From contig JAJSRW010002111.1 of NCBI GenBank assembly GCA_022414725.1, positions 1 to 64,000 of the forward strand: 64,000 nucleotides of DNA, read 5' to 3'. The DNA comes from Microglena sp. YARC. Lineage: Eukaryota; Chlorophyta; Chlorophyceae; Chlamydomonadales; Chlamydomonadaceae. Shown here one piece after another: positions 1-11,372 of the stretch. The translations under genes and the position numbers were made by a program. Numbering within the stretch: the first letter of the stretch is position 1; every line of letters begins with the position of its first letter. The notes under the pieces were generated by a model. That model was given only the letters and a program-made list of their open reading frames with translations, was not told the DNA's origin and searched no databases.

Positions 1-340
1 CATCTTAATAGTCTGCTGAAAGAGAGAAAGCTCAATGTTATGACGCAATACAGGGATTCTAGTCGAATGTCTTCCCGCTCACCAGAGCTTCAGAACCCAC
101 AAAGCGTAAGAATGATACAAGATGACCACCTGCTTCCTACAACGCATCGCTCTCCGTGCATCCGATAGGACTGCAAGAGAGCGCCCTCCTCGAGAAGGAT
201 CGCTTGGCGCCACTGCTAGAGGCGTTCCGGGAGAAAACAACCCCTCCTTGACCCATTAGTGAATGTACGTAGAAGAGGCCAAAGTATTCGAGATTGGTGC
301 ACGATAATACCGATACGGTTTCCCCGCCATAGAGGATAAT
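1..340. other. No gene seen
   Basis: I see no convincing coding signal or repeat here. Short open frames exist on both strands but carry no recognisable motif and conflict with the coding-like stretch that begins at 341. Confidence 0.4.
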
Positions 341-1879
341 ATGGACGTGGCAACTACGCGCACGACTCGAGAAAGTCATCAAGACCTAAATCTTGGAGTA
401 CTCGGATTCCCCGTATCCTACATGAAGTTTCATCAGCAGAGGATAGTCGCCCCGCAATCGGTGTCGTGCATCGAGCGCTCTGGCACAGCATATTGTCTCA
501 ACGACTACCCTATGCGCACAGACGCCGGAGAGCCCATTTCTGTTAATTTTACCCATAGTAGAAACAACACATCCAACATGGTCGCTGGGTGATTTCATAG
601 ACAAGCACGCCACTTGTGTCAGAAATGCATGCATGCCTGGAAGATATGCCTTCGACATGTCCTTTCGGCCATCTACGACCGAAATCATCGTCGAGGGCGC
701 CCGACAAACGATACAGCCGCTTCTGAAAGCCGCCGAAAGCTGCTCCTCTCGGGACCACGAGACGCTCTGCACAACTGCGTCTCAAAAACGTTCCTTTCGT
801 CATAGCACCTGTCAATCATCATCATCGTCGCCCATCAAATCAATACAACGCAGATCGTAATGTGTCGACCTTGACTCATCGTCGATGCTGCTTCAACGCG
901 ATGAGAAAAACAACTGTACTGATTTTCCCGGTGTGAATCAAACGAATACTGCTCCGCCGCCCGTACATATTGAGGTACTTGCAGGCGGACTCGTGATCGA
1001 TACGGCGAGCCCCCCTACCATCGAAACCGAACGCATCTACACGAACTCTGATCTATGTCCACAACCGAATCTTCTGGGAAACGGCTCATCCGATGAGCAT
1101 CATAACCATTATAGGAAGTTTGTCTTGTGACAACCGCCCTAACGTATGACATGTCCGTACGCGTGACTCTGACAATTAGATGTACGTAGTGGCTCCGGCA
1201 CGTGGTCGTCTTTTGTGCCTTCCTGAAATGACCGTGCAACCTCTTCCCCCGTCGCTTTTTCCGGAGGGTGGAGCTCGTCACGTGTAATGGAGACCTCTCT
1301 TACGCCCCACCTCTCCCGACAAAACCCTGCAGCATAAGAGAATACAAACATATGAAGACGTTCCTTTTGGAGCGGCTGAAGGACGTCCGGTGGCACATGC
1401 TTTGTTCTTCCAGGACGATGGTATGATGTGCGCCCTGCATCGAAGAGGACAAGAAATCTATTGTGCGCAAGACTATGTTGGGCGCGCCGTGCAGACGCTC
1501 CGCGAACGCGACTGAAGCGTCTGTGCCCACCCCTCGTAGGTAACGGCGTCTTTCCCTGCTACGCGTGGATGGTTGCCTAGACGTGACAAACCTAATATAC
1601 TCCAGTGCACCGAATGAGTGGTGTGGTCGCCTGTCAATTTCAACCTACAACCTGAGCCTGAGAATGTTTCTTCGAGCGTGTCGTTCTCCAATCGATGCCT
1701 GCCCCATGATTGGCGAGAAGTTTCGCCAATGGATACAACGCATTTTTCCTCCAAGGGTTCCATACCGTTCGGATTCCGCTCCCTCTTTTTCCCAACAAAA
1801 GCCGTGGCCCTATCTACCAAAGAACACGTGGCGGAGCTTCACCAAGCGCTTGAGAAAGATAATCCAGAGTAAATTATAA
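341..1879 (+). pseudogene. Degenerate coding stretch, product unknown
   Basis: Successive open stretches in different plus-strand frames follow one another: one from the ATG at 341 to about 580, one from about 575 to 860, one from 885 to 1130, and one from 1618 to 1872. Each has protein-like composition. The frame changes near 575-580, and TAA or TGA codons separate the rest, so this looks like one or two genes broken by indels and nonsense changes. I do not recognise a family. The GC-rich composition matches the viral genes downstream and contrasts with the AT-rich island that follows. Confidence 0.35.
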
Positions 1880-1900
1880 TGGGCCCTTTACGGAAACCTA

Positions 1901-1940
1901 ATGTGTAGAAAATCCACGGGCAGTGGAACACCGAACACGA
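1901..1940 (+). repeat. Remnant of Fanzor-element end
   Basis: The run tccacgggcagtggaacacc matches the subterminal part of the two Fanzor-bearing loci (about 23675-23700, and in inverse form about 45880-45910). No coding part of that element is left here, so this is a short scar or solo end. Confidence 0.5.
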
Positions 1941-2126
1941 TTTGAATCAACCAAATTGCAAGATGTTATATCGAGATATTCTTGGTTCTTTTTTAGATCA
2001 CGCTATCATCCTGCAAGACTCCTCGTATCTCGTTCGTACTTCGAGAGTGTCCATGAATAACTGCCGCACTTAAGCGATAGACTCCTCTTCCCGTACCGGG
2101 CACAAAGTAACGGTGTCTTTGTTTGA

Positions 2127-2258
2127 TGGTGCAATCGTCATGTAGCGCACGGGCGAGAGTTTGGTGAGATCATGTGCGGGGAGAAGACGATGCCTCCGAC
2201 GCTGACGAAGGATGAGGAGATGTGGCACGGCCGCGCACGATCCGTGGACGAGGCTTAA
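2127..2258 (+). pseudogene. Orphan C-terminal fragment, unknown
   Basis: An open plus-strand frame runs from just after a TGA near 2124 to a TAA at 2256-2258, immediately before the composition turns AT-rich. It ends with the acidic peptide ARSVDEA. It may be the tail of the broken gene upstream or an independent fragment. No family is recognised. Confidence 0.25.
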
Positions 2259-2663
2259 TTTTTATTTCCGCTTTAAAAAAAAAATATGTTATAGAATTCA
2301 AAGAGTCGTCCCCCGATCGTTCAGGCGGAGGATGTCTTCCTCGCGCAGCAGAGAAAAACTAAAATAGGACATAAATTCAATTGGACAGAAAAAATTATGC
2401 CTTATCTGATTGCTACAACAAAGTGTGTATGTTTTGAATGGACTCGAAAACAATATAACTTGGGAATGTTACGGGTGACAATAAAATACATTAACTCGTG
2501 AAAAACAACTTATACTTTTAACAGTTAGCAATACAAAGAATATTCGAGAACATAATATTCGCGAGATTGCATTGGTGTTCGTTCAATCCATCGTTGATAT
2601 ACTGACGCATTTTTACATATCAATGGATAACCAAACAAAATGATATCAAATTTTGAAAATCAA

Positions 2664-3170
2664 ATGCAAAAACTTATAGATAAGACCGTGTTCGGCACTC
2701 GCCAGCATAACCGGTTGCAAGAGCAGGAGCTGGAGCGATAAATAGCGCTAAGCGGTGTGGCACAGCAGGATGTGCGGAATCGGGAGGCACAGCAGGATGT
2801 GCGGAATCGGGAGGCACAGCAGGAGGATGCTAAGCGGGTGGCACAGCAGGTGGTGCGGAATCGGGTGGCACAGCAGGTGGTGCGTGCGCGTAATCGGGAG
2901 GCACAGCAGGAGGAGCTAAGCGGTGACACCAGCAGGAGGAGGCTAAGCGGGTGGCACAGCAGGATTTGAAGAAGCAAAGTAAGATTATAGAAAATGCACA
3001 ACAAAATACCCGTCTACGTAAAGAAATATTAGCAAATTGTAGTCATCAATAAATTAATTTTAATGATGGACCACTTTCGGAAGAAGATGTTAGTCTAATA
3101 ATCGATCGTTGTATAGAAAAATATGATTGGTTGTCTAAAGTAAATCCAGTAAAATCAGGAACTTAAGGAA
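2664..3170 (+). pseudogene. Gln/Glu/Arg-rich repeat protein, broken
   Basis: From the ATG at 2664 the frame reads a short lead, then a TAA at 2739-2741, then repeats of AQQDVRNRE-type units (about 2757-2960) predicted to form a coiled coil, then a further stretch with TAA at 3050-3052 and near 3165. At least one frame change lies inside the repeats. The repeat DNA is GC-richer than its surroundings, as is usual for a recently expanded minisatellite. No family is identified. Confidence 0.4.
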
Positions 3171-3314
3171 CTTCAGGAACTTCAAAAGGTATGAACGGTA
3201 TATTTACTATGCTTGTATTGTACAACTTGATGATGAACCAATCTATACTAGTTAATATTTTATTCGTTAGAAGAAAAAGATCGCGAAGAACTATTTTCTA
3301 AGAAGAATAGTGGT

Positions 3315-3632
3315 ATGGATGTATATAAAAATTATATATTCGCAGACGAAACAACGAAAGTGACAATTCTAGATAGGCTAACAGATATGTATGATTCAAC
3401 AAATTGCACAAGTGGAGATACATGTCAGGCAGAAACTGTACAAAATGCATGTCATGAATTCCAACTAATGTTCAAACTAAAATCAAGGGGAAGATTTCTT
3501 GCATGTTTCGATGATTCAATTTTAAAGATCATGCCTCACAACTATACATTTCGTCCAAAATTGTTGACGTACTTGAGAATTAGAGGTGACAATACTCGGA
3601 AAATGAGTAATGTAAATAAGTTTGGGTTATAG
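3315..3632 (+). CDS. Hypothetical protein, 105 aa
   Basis: An ATG-started frame of 105 codons in the AT-rich island, ending TAG at 3630-3632. Composition is protein-like, with five Cys and no membrane segment. Protein-like sequence also lies upstream (3060-3165) and downstream (3670-3735) in broken frames, so this may be the surviving middle part of a longer gene rather than a gene of its own. No family is recognised. Confidence 0.35.
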   Translation: MDVYKNYIFADETTKVTILDRLTDMYDSTNCTSGDTCQAETVQNACHEFQLMFKLKSRGRFLACFDDSILKIMPHNYTFRPKLLTYLRIRGDNTRKMSNVNKFGL

Positions 3633-4396
3633 TCAAGATAATCACGTACCTTTTAACACAACCAGTACTAATCAAACGTACGTCGTAGGGCCATTTACGA
3701 AAGTGTTTTTACCAGGAGTTAAGCAACGATGAAGTTGCCGTTAAATTGTACAGAAATAAAGACGTTGCTTGATAAAATTAATGAATCCGTGTTTGTAGTG
3801 GATATGGTTCTGAGTGGTGCAGGAAAACATCATCTTGTAAATTATAGATTTGAAGATGGAACTCAAGAACCTGGAATACTTTCTTAAAATAATTGATACA
3901 TTAGTAATGTAACTTTTATAGAATTCCGGATCATGACAATTTATGAAGATTACTATGGGAGAACAGTAGAAACAAACGAACTTTAATTTTAAGAACAGGA
4001 AAACGGGAAATTTACACTTACAAAAACTAATAAAATAGATCAAACACAAAAAATGAAGGAACATCTCTGGGAGATTGCATAATAAATTGGTAGAGACGAA
4101 CTTGATCAACGTCGCATTGCAGCTACAACAATAACGTCCAAAGTTCACGAAGTCATTGTTATCGTAAAGTTACAACTTTATGATAACATTACCAAGTAAA
4201 CAAAATAAAGGATTATGTTATATAGCTGATTATGCAGGGTTGAGAATATGTTTCATGCAACTCAATTAAAGAACTTGATTAAGTTTGCTAACATAAAAAT
4301 AATCGAGGTGATAAATTGTTTTTTGTATAGAAGTAACGACAAAAATATACAAAAAATGAAGACGTTTGCACGTCACATGGCAGTCCATATAATATA

Positions 4397-6105
4397 ACAG
4401 ATGATAATCTTGTTGTTGATTTAGAATATTATAAGGGCGTACAAAAAGTAAACGAAGTTTTAAAAGACGAATTAAAGAAGTTCGACAATTCTATTTTAAA
4501 AAACAAGGACGACATATTTATTAAAGAACAACAAGAATTTATGTTAAAATTTTCTAGAAACTACGACAAACAGATAACAAATACAAAGAAATTGAGCGAA
4601 TTAAAAAAGAACATAAAGAAATAATATCTTATGGTAAAGAATTGAGTAAACATATATTTAATATTGATCAAACAGAATTTCCGTTTACTAAACAAATGTT
4701 TGAAAATTTAGCATTCGACTATTCTAACTATATCAGCATCCCAAACGTCGTACAAATAAAAACATTACGCCAATTATTAATTGCCGCAAATAAAATATTT
4801 TCGACATTTTATATATTGGGCTTAGAATAAATAAGCAGAAGCCTTTTAATATAATAAATGGTTCTTCAAATGAAGAAATATATTCGTATACTCCTCATCC
4901 AGCTTACGCTAATAGTAAAACAGCAACCGAAGAATCGAATATACTTACAGCTCTATATAAAAACCCCAATATTATTAGTTTTAACGTTACTGGGAAAAAG
5001 TCAAATAATACCACATTTACAGATTTAAAATTTGATACAATAATAATTAACATAAATAATATAAAATTTACCTTGTCAGACAAAAAATTATTCCAAACGA
5101 AATAATCACAGGTATGCAATACTATCAATCTTATTTCAATACAAATGCAAACATAAATCTTTCATTTCAGGAAGTGTATACAAAATGTACAATATCGTTT
5201 GGGTTGAGTGCCGATACACCTCTACCGAAAGATTGGGAAAATCAAATCCAACATCTTCGTTCCGTCCATGCCTATTATGATAGATGTGTTACTCGTCTTT
5301 ACGAAATTAGCAAGGTGTGTATGTGTCGTTCCGGCGAGGGCCTCCATATAAACAAATCCATCGAGACGATGCGAAATCACATTTTTACATTGTTAAAAGC
5401 CGACAAACAAAATAGGAGTGCAACGTACCAACATTGCACAAATGGATTGTTCCCCGTCTTGCAAAATAAAGCCAAAGATGTACTAAATCCAGTACAACAA
5501 CCCGGACCTGATATGAATGCTATGAAAATGGCAACAAACAATGATCAAAACATTAATATCGTCGTATTTGGAGTTTTTAATAATTCTCCTGTACCATCAG
5601 ATAATGTCGAAACAACTTTATATGTCGATATTAACCATCTCAAATACCTCTACAATTGTTATTACATAAACCAACAATATAAATTGGATACTGTATCCAA
5701 ATCCCAAATACCCACCGTATTAAGAGTTTTTCTAAAAGATTATTTTAAAGAAGAAACAATAAAGAACGGTATTACAAATGAATTAGATCGCATTTTGAAT
5801 ATTGAGATTCCCATAAAAAATGTGCAACAACAAGAAATACATTCAAAGATTAAAACAATATTTTTACAAAAAAAAAAATCTTTAATAGTGTCCCTGAAAT
5901 TAAACTCCTTATAGAAATGATTCAGCGAGAAAACAATACGAGCCCCCTCGGAACGTTAGAATTCATGGACCACATGTCGAAGATGAATTCGGAAATACAA
6001 CCAGTTTGCCGAACATCCGAAGATATCATAAATGATTCGACAAAGCTAGAGATGAATGCAGTTTTGAAACCTGACAGTGTACAAAAGATTAAATACTCAA
6101 AGTAG
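4397..6105 (+). pseudogene. AT-rich gene, multiply frameshifted, unknown
   Basis: Protein-like sequence runs through 4397-4623 (Lys/Glu-rich, helical), 4642-4830, 4831-5105, 5114-5914 and 5917-6105, each in a frame shifted from the last. The longest intact piece (5114-5914, 266 aa) contains a region with several Cys and His. The change at its end lies in a run of eleven A (5868-5878); beyond it the next frame continues directly into the piece ending TAG at 6103-6105. This is best read as one long gene damaged by at least four indels. I cannot place the family. Confidence 0.45.
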
Positions 6106-6110
6106 ATAAC

Positions 6111-6382
6111 ATGAACTCCGCCACGTGTTCCTTTGGAAGATAGGGCCACGGCTTGTGGAACCCGAACGGATTGGAAACCTTGGAGTGAATGCGTTGTTCT
6201 ATGGCGAACCTTTCGCCCACTTCCGTGGGTCCCTCGTCTCCATGTGCGCCTGTCTCGACCCCACAATAAGCTGCCGAATGAAGTTCTGTTCGACGCTAGG
6301 GACACTTACATATTCTTGCTGCTTCTGCAAAGATACCGTCGTCGTCGTTGTCGGTCAAATGTTCTGCGACCACATCTCCTCC
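6111..6382. other. No gene identified
   Basis: A GC-richer stretch between the AT-rich island and the minus-strand gene that follows. A plus-strand frame (6125-6436) is open but opposes the better-supported minus-strand gene over its 3' part and shows no motif I know. Confidence 0.3.
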
Positions 6383-7559
6383 TCATTCTTCAGCGTCAAC
6401 GTTCCCCGCATGATTCTCGGCGACCCCGTGCACTAGGATAGCTATAATTATTGGAGGTGGACCAAAGGGTCGCAAAAGCACGTCATACACGGTGTCTAGC
6501 AACCGCATCACCCGGCGATACATGCGCGCGTTACGGTAGTTCCATAGAATGCGCCAAGACCCCATAAGTTGCCCCTGCAAAGTGCGCACTATATCTATTC
6601 CGTAAGCTCCCCCCCACCCCATACGAACGTTCGAGCACGAAGCGCCCAAGAAGGAGAACATCGCGTACGTCGCGTGCAAGTGAAAGTCTACGTTTTGAGT
6701 ATACAAGTAACCCTCAGGACCCTCAGGACCCTCAGGACCCTCAGGACCCTCAGGACCCTCAGGATCCTCATGACCCCCATTACCATCAGGACCCTCGGAG
6801 GTTCCCTGTGGAATTTGAAATAGCTCACCGATAGTCTGATCGCAGTCATGTATATTTGCATGTGGTGGAATGACGGCTGTCCAGTCTCCTTCGAATTGGA
6901 CCTTTTCGTAAAGGTCCATAGCGTACGTGAGCACCATGGACGAGTATATGATTGTGTTCAAAGCGCGAGAGCACAATACCTCAACCGGCACCTGCGAGAC
7001 GACGTCTTCGATGCCACCCCTCTTTCTCCAGGTCGCGCCATAGAGAGTCGAGCGAGCAAGCATCCGGAACACGTCGTCGTCCATACATATCTCGGCGGTA
7101 GAGCCCGACCAGGGGTCATACCAAGACAGACCGCTAATCAAATTATAGTTGGTGCAATCACTACTATTTGTCCTATCACTACTATTTGTTATTGTTGCTG
7201 ACGTTTTTGCGTTAATCACATGCAGGGCATTCCAGCGAGCAGCGTGAAGGATCGACGAACACACTAACCAAGTTCGGAACCGTGATGTAGCTCTGGAGAA
7301 GGATGGGAAATTCTTCGCCCTCTTGATTCAGGCATGTATGCGACTGTATGAAGCCGGGTAGTTCCCGGTCGAGGCACTTGCGCAGTAGACGCTTCTTCAC
7401 TGAAAGGACGGCGTCGCGGCACGCGCGTGACGTCAACAACAGACTACGATGTCCCGCTACCCCGATACATATTCCATCATCGGGAGACCGGAAAGGATTG
7501 TGATAAACCAACTGGTGCATCAAGATCGGCAAGATGTCGTCCTCGAAAGACGGCGGCAT
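6383..7559 (-). pseudogene. Collagen-like repeat protein, frameshifted
   Basis: The gene starts at the ATG at 7557-7559. The first 115 codons read to a TGA or TAA near 7212, but the coding pattern passes into another frame at about 7215-7264, which runs on to 6383; the second part has no ATG near its start. The N-terminal part (FEDDILPILMHQL) resembles the opening helices of F-box-like proteins, a weak match. The second part carries a run of Gly-Pro-Glu triplets encoded by a 9-bp tandem repeat (about 6711-6775), collagen-like in pattern, and ends in a hydrophobic segment. It could be a surface or ubiquitin-linked protein; function unknown. Confidence 0.45.
6711..6775 (-). repeat. 9-bp tandem repeat encoding Gly-Pro-Glu
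   Basis: Six to seven copies of a 9-bp unit (aggaccctc) in tandem, coding on the minus strand for Gly-Pro-Glu triplets inside the gene at 6383-7559. Units differ by single bases at the ends of the array. Confidence 0.8.
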
Positions 7560-7724
7560 GTATGACTCCGCACTTGTATTACTCTAATATTTGTATTATA
7601 GAACATTAAAAAAATACGACCCACGTTCCGCATGTACTGGTTGATGGTGGATCGTCGCAACAAACATTATTTGCGCGGAATGCCACACAAAAAAATAGCA
7701 TGTACAGAAACATAAGAAAAACAC

Positions 7725-8811
7725 ATGAGTGCTGCAAACATAACAATTGGGGCTGAGACTTCTCTGGTGCAGGGGCAGCAGGGGTCGGTTGCTCCGGGGC
7801 ATCAGGGGCAGCAGGGGTCGGTTGCTCCGGGCATCAGGGGCAGCAGAGGCAGCAGGGCCGGCTGCTCAGGGGCAGCAGGGGTCGGTTGCTCCGGGGCAGC
7901 AGGGGCAGCAGGGGTCGGTTGCTCCGGGGCATAAGGGGCAGCAGAGGCAGCAGGGGCCGGCTGCTCAGGGGCAGCAGGGGTCGGTTGCTCCGGGCAGCAG
8001 GCAGCAGGGGTCGGTTGCTCCGGGGCATCAGGGGCAGCAGAGGCAGCAGGGGCCGGCTGCTCAGGGGCAGCAGGGGTCGGTTACTCCGGGGCATCAGGGG
8101 CAGCAGGGGTCGGTTGCTCCTGGGCATCAGGGGCAGCAGATGCAGCAGGGGTCGGTTGCTCCGGGGCATCAGGGGCAGCAGAGGCAGCAGGGGCCGGCTG
8201 CTCAGGGGCAGCAGAGGCAGCAGGGGCAGCAGGGGCCGGATGCTCAGGGGCAGCAGGGGTCGGCTGCTCAGGGGCATGTTAATGCGGCTTCTGCTAATCA
8301 GAGGCAGGGGAATGCGGATACTCAACAGCAAACTAATGGATCGATGCAGCGGCATAATGGATATCTTTCGCAGAGTGGGGCGCAAAATGGATCGGCGGCA
8401 CAGTATCAGCATAGTTTGAAAATACTGAACTTGGGCCTCTTCACTGGGAATGGTACACTTGAACTTGAAAATGGTTCTGTTGCCGATACTTTAACACAGT
8501 TGGTAACTTTTCATTTACGTATTTCTTTTCCGAGTGATAATTTTCCGATTGGTGTTGATGATCAATCCCTGCTGGAAAAGTCTGCTTATATATGTTACGC
8601 ATTCTACGAGATTGCCATGTGGAAAAATCAGGGACTAAACAATGACAACCTTCCCGATGTCAAAGATGTTGGTGAAGCCGCAGTGAATCGTGCGATATAT
8701 GTTCTAACCAATAATATGCAATTAATTCCTGAAGAAAATAAAGACAAAATAAACGAATACATTAAAAATATAAAAGATAAAGTGACTCCAAATGTCGCTA
8801 CCGTGAGCTAG
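7725..8811 (+). CDS. Gln-Gly-Ala repeat protein with globular C-terminus
   Basis: The ATG at 7725 opens a frame that reads into QGQQGSVAPG-type repeats. Two single-base losses in G runs (near 7829 and 7856, where other units have gggg) move it into the frame that then stays open to the TAG at 8809-8811. The repeats fill about 7770-8280 and vary between GQQGSVAPGHQ and QRQQGPAAQ forms. After them comes a Gln/Asn-rich linker and a globular domain of about 130 residues with no repeats. The architecture resembles fibrous virion or surface proteins of giant viruses. It could also be an excreted glue-like protein. The two indels may be real or assembly slips in repetitive DNA. Confidence 0.5.
7770..8280 (+). 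repeat. Minisatellite coding for QGQQGSVAPG units
   Basis: Tandem units of about 27-33 bp built on ggggcagcaggggtcggttgctcc. Copies differ by small indels in the G runs and by alternation with a GPAAQ-coding unit. Confidence 0.85.
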
Positions 8812-8847
8812 ACACCACCGACCAGTGGTCGCGACAACATTATGTCG

Positions 8848-8908
8848 CACTCCGGTGTGGCCGTACACAATAAGACGTTTCATTTAAGTGTTCCGTTGAG
8901 TGTAGTTG
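8848..8908. repeat. Dispersed repeat copy a (Fanzor-element TIR-like)
   Basis: The sequence actccggtgtggccgtacac, followed by a tttcattt-aagtgttccg-gagtgtag arrangement, recurs with variation at 10606-10665, 23606-23668, 29588-29614, 42575-42612, 45916-45985, 58541-58573 and 63718-63832. This copy lies between two convergent genes (ends at 8811 and 8923). Confidence 0.6.
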
Positions 8909-8922
8909 TACATGTCTCATTT

Positions 8923-10177
8923 TCACATGCGGTAAGTGCAACCCACGAGTTTGATTTGTTCTCTATTTTCACCGAATGAACAATCACACGTGATCTTCGC
9001 AACAGTGCACGCCCTAACCATATCATCGTATTCATCCTCTCCCCAATGATACAAGGATTGCCGCATGCACACGCCCGGTATGTCGGACGCGACTAGCAAG
9101 TCACCGTTCCGTATGTCCCCTCCCTGTCCACACACTAGCACCCCCCCCTCGCCAGCAGAGTTCACACTGACCCGCCCTAGTAGAGAGTCTTTTCCCGGCA
9201 GGCGCGCGATCACGGTGCCCACCTGAAATTCCCTCCCTCCGTCGTTCGTATGCACTGTACTCACAACACCGAAGACGCGCGGGTCCCGAGCGTGACGGCA
9301 AAGCGTCACCACTGGCAGAGCCTCGTCCACGTCGAGGAGGTCCTCGCACCCGTCGAGGTCGCAGTACGCGCCGGTGGCCAGCACCACAGCGCCAGGCCGC
9401 AAAGCAAGAAGATCCTCCCCCTCCGCAACCCGGCACCGATGCTGGCCTGTGAAGTTAAGCACTCCGGGCCTGAAGGACCCCGTTAGACGCGTGGACACCC
9501 CATCTTCGGACAGGAAGACCAAGTCTTTGGAGGCGACATCACCAAAGACAGCCCACGACGAGGGGCCCAGGAACGAGAGCGCTCCGCCTAGACGCGTTAG
9601 GTCCGCATTAAGTTCGAGAGTGTACTTGTTACTCTGGTCTGCTCGGTATCCGCACACGTGGTTCATGACGTTGATCTCTCCCTCGCTGGCAGTCTGTGCA
9701 CCTGCACCGATCGCGAGGGAGAGAGCACCTCCCGCCGTCGCGCCGGCGCCGATGGCCACTCCCCCTTTTGCACCTACACTCGATGCGGAGCCTATCGCCA
9801 CGGCATCCTCGACGTTCCCCGAGCCAACGTCTGCGGCGCATCCCACGAGAGTATTCGCCCTGCCGGAGACAATTGTCGCGCCAGGCGAGAGCTCCACGAC
9901 CGTCGTCGCGCCACCCGCCCACCAGCGAGGTCGCCGACGAGTACCGATGACGCAGTTGTAAGAGGAGGCTAGGCGCAAGGAGGACTCGCCCCCTACGACC
10001 ACATTGTATGAGCCTGTGCGTGAAAACAACGCCACCTGGTACCCCAAATAGGAGTTCAAGATGCCTACGGATTGTGGCGCTGCGTTGTAACCGACCGACA
10101 AAGACTGATTCTGAGTCGTCGCGATCCCCCCCCTTCGATTGGTCCTCGCCCTCGTTACCGGAAGAAGATATAGACAT
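8923..10177 (-). CDS. Trimeric fibre-like protein with peptidase G2-type C-terminus
   Basis: The middle (about 9650-9850) has head repeats of the AVAIGSAS / GVAIGAGA / SLAIGAGA type, as in trimeric YadA-like adhesins and phage tail fibres. The C-terminal part (about 8960-9320) resembles the peptidase G2 / IMC self-processing chaperone domain, with GVVSTVHTNDGG and a Gly-rich core followed by the typical DIRNGDLL turn. The ATG at 10175-10177 begins a peptide rich in Ser/Glu, but a run of eight C (10126-10133) separates it from the main frame; one base fewer there would join them. The protein would trimerise, cleave off its chaperone and form a virion or surface fibre. G2-domain assignment is from memory of the family, about 65% sure. 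Confidence 0.6.
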
Positions 10178-10207
10178 TTATTGGAAACCACTAAAATGAA
10201 GCATCAT

Positions 10208-10558
10208 TTATTTAATTTTCGGCCATTGTACTTTTGATGGTGTATTAAATTCTTGAAGCACTTTCACCATCTTATCAACACTAGCTTGAATTTGTTGTAT
10301 GTTTCCCCTATCATTGATGATGTATGTGTTGACGCGCCCGATAATGTAATGGACTAACAATTCTACCATGTTGTCGTTGTCTGTACACAAATTACCGTAA
10401 TTGACATTGATGAATTCATTATTATCTAACTTCAATTCGAGGACATTATCGGTAAATGTGACTGTAAAATTCTTACTGTATGTTTCTCGTATTTTGTTGA
10501 AATGTTTTTCCATGAGATCATTCAAGTATTTGGACACGCAAAGTGTTTTCGCAGCCAT
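10208..10558 (-). CDS. Hypothetical protein, 116 aa
   Basis: Intact ATG-to-stop frame of 116 codons. It looks soluble and mostly helical, with no membrane segment, signal or Cys pair. AT-richer than the gene before it. It starts just left of dispersed repeat copy b, which sits in its upstream region. No family is recognised. Confidence 0.55.
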   Translation of the reverse strand: MAAKTLCVSKYLNDLMEKHFNKIRETYSKNFTVTFTDNVLELKLDNNEFINVNYGNLCTDNDNMVELLVHYIIGRVNTYIINDRGNIQQIQASVDKMVKVLQEFNTPSKVQWPKIK

Positions 10559-10605
10559 GTTTTATTACACATCTGTCATACATTTTATACCAATTTTAAT
10601 TGGGT

Positions 10606-10665
10606 GTAAGGCTACACCGGAGTGTGCTTGACCTACATTCGGCGGAACAGTAAAATGAAACATAC
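10606..10665. repeat. Dispersed repeat copy b
   Basis: Contains caccggagtgtg and, about 20 bp on, ggcggaacagtaaaatgaaacatacg, matching the copy at 58541-58573 and, inverted, the one at 63718-63832. It lies between the start of the gene at 10208-10558 and the end of the gene at 10819-11364. Just beyond it, about 10690-10722, aagaacgcccattata resembles the terminal repeat of the large transposon at 31047. Confidence 0.55.
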
Positions 10666-10818
10666 GTACATAAATCCTGATTAGAAATTTAAAAAAATCG
10701 GCCGGGATGCAAGAACGCCCATTATATATCAGATGGAAATAAATGTACGACATCGCAGTTAGAAAATTGGCGTTAAGAATGGTCGCTGACTTGGGATTTC
10801 GTACATGGTGTCCAAAAA

Positions 10819-11364
10819 TTATTTGAGAAAAACTGTATTCATGAGCTTCAGCGCCTCCACGGCCTCGGCCTCAAGGTAGGAAGTCGGGTACTTCGTGACG
10901 CACTGTGCATGGTCGGTCATCCTCTTCGGCTTGGTTGAGTGCGCCTCCTTATTGGGAAGAATATTCTCCGGATGTGTTTGAGCCCCGAAGCCAAGATGCG
11001 GTGTTTCGATTAATCTGAAGACGCCCATGTAGATTGGTTTGTTCCCTGCACAAAATATGGTTTGCCACATCATGGACGCGACGTTGCTGTACATGCTCAT
11101 CCGGACGAGCACCACTTCGAAGTCGCCGGTGATTAGCATGTTGTACACATGCGGGTCGCATATGTGGTTCGGGACGAAGACCGTGTACTCCTTGCCCCCT
11201 TGATGATGTAAACGCTTAAACGCGTGGGATGCCTTGCTGGCTGTAGATGGAGAGGATCGATCTCGTGGCGGAAAAGTATGTCGTTCACGGTAAGATTCAT
11301 TGATGCAATTTACAATTCTCACTTGAGAATATCCATCATTTATACAAGTTTTGTGTGTTTGCAT
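10819..11364 (-). CDS. Hypothetical protein, about 181 aa
   Basis: Open from the ATG at 11362-11364 to 10819. It has a conserved-looking core with FPPRDRSSPSTASKA followed by a mixed beta/alpha region and a helical C-terminus. No transmembrane segment. Its start lies only about 9 bp beyond the stop of the fibre-like gene upstream (11373-12115), so the two may be co-transcribed. I cannot name the family. Confidence 0.55.
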   Translation of the reverse strand: MQTHKTCINDGYSQVRIVNCINESYRERHTFPPRDRSSPSTASKASHAFKRLHHQGGKEYTVFVPNHICDPHVYNMLITGDFEVVLVRMSMYSNVASMMWQTIFCAGNKPIYMGVFRLIETPHLGFGAQTHPENILPNKEAHSTKPKRMTDHAQCVTKYPTSYLEAEAVEALKLMNTVFLK

Positions 11365-11372
11365 GAATTGAA

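Larger units (their letters stand above)
2262..6110. other. AT-rich island with degenerate genes
   Basis: Base composition falls abruptly to AT-rich at about 2262 and returns to GC-richer at about 6110. Asn/Lys/Ile-rich protein-like stretches are present, but nearly every one is broken by TAA, TGA or frame changes. Between 3640 and 4390 plus-strand pieces (for example 3670-3735 and 3755-3890) read as protein for 20-45 codons and then hit stops. The sharp edges and different codon use suggest an insertion of foreign origin that is no longer under selection. Confidence 0.6.

Noticed and set aside
2664..3170. Reassigned stop codons (TAA read as Gln) to explain in-frame TAA
   Set aside because: Intact genes in the window end in TAA, TAG and TGA, and internal stops elsewhere include all three codons. 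Decay explains them better.
9374..9961. Plus-strand frame of 195 codons
   Set aside because: It is antisense to the well-supported fibre-like gene and reads as low-quality Pro/Arg-rich sequence.
10565..10753. Small minus-strand gene
   Set aside because: Most of it is coded by the dispersed repeat at 10606-10665.
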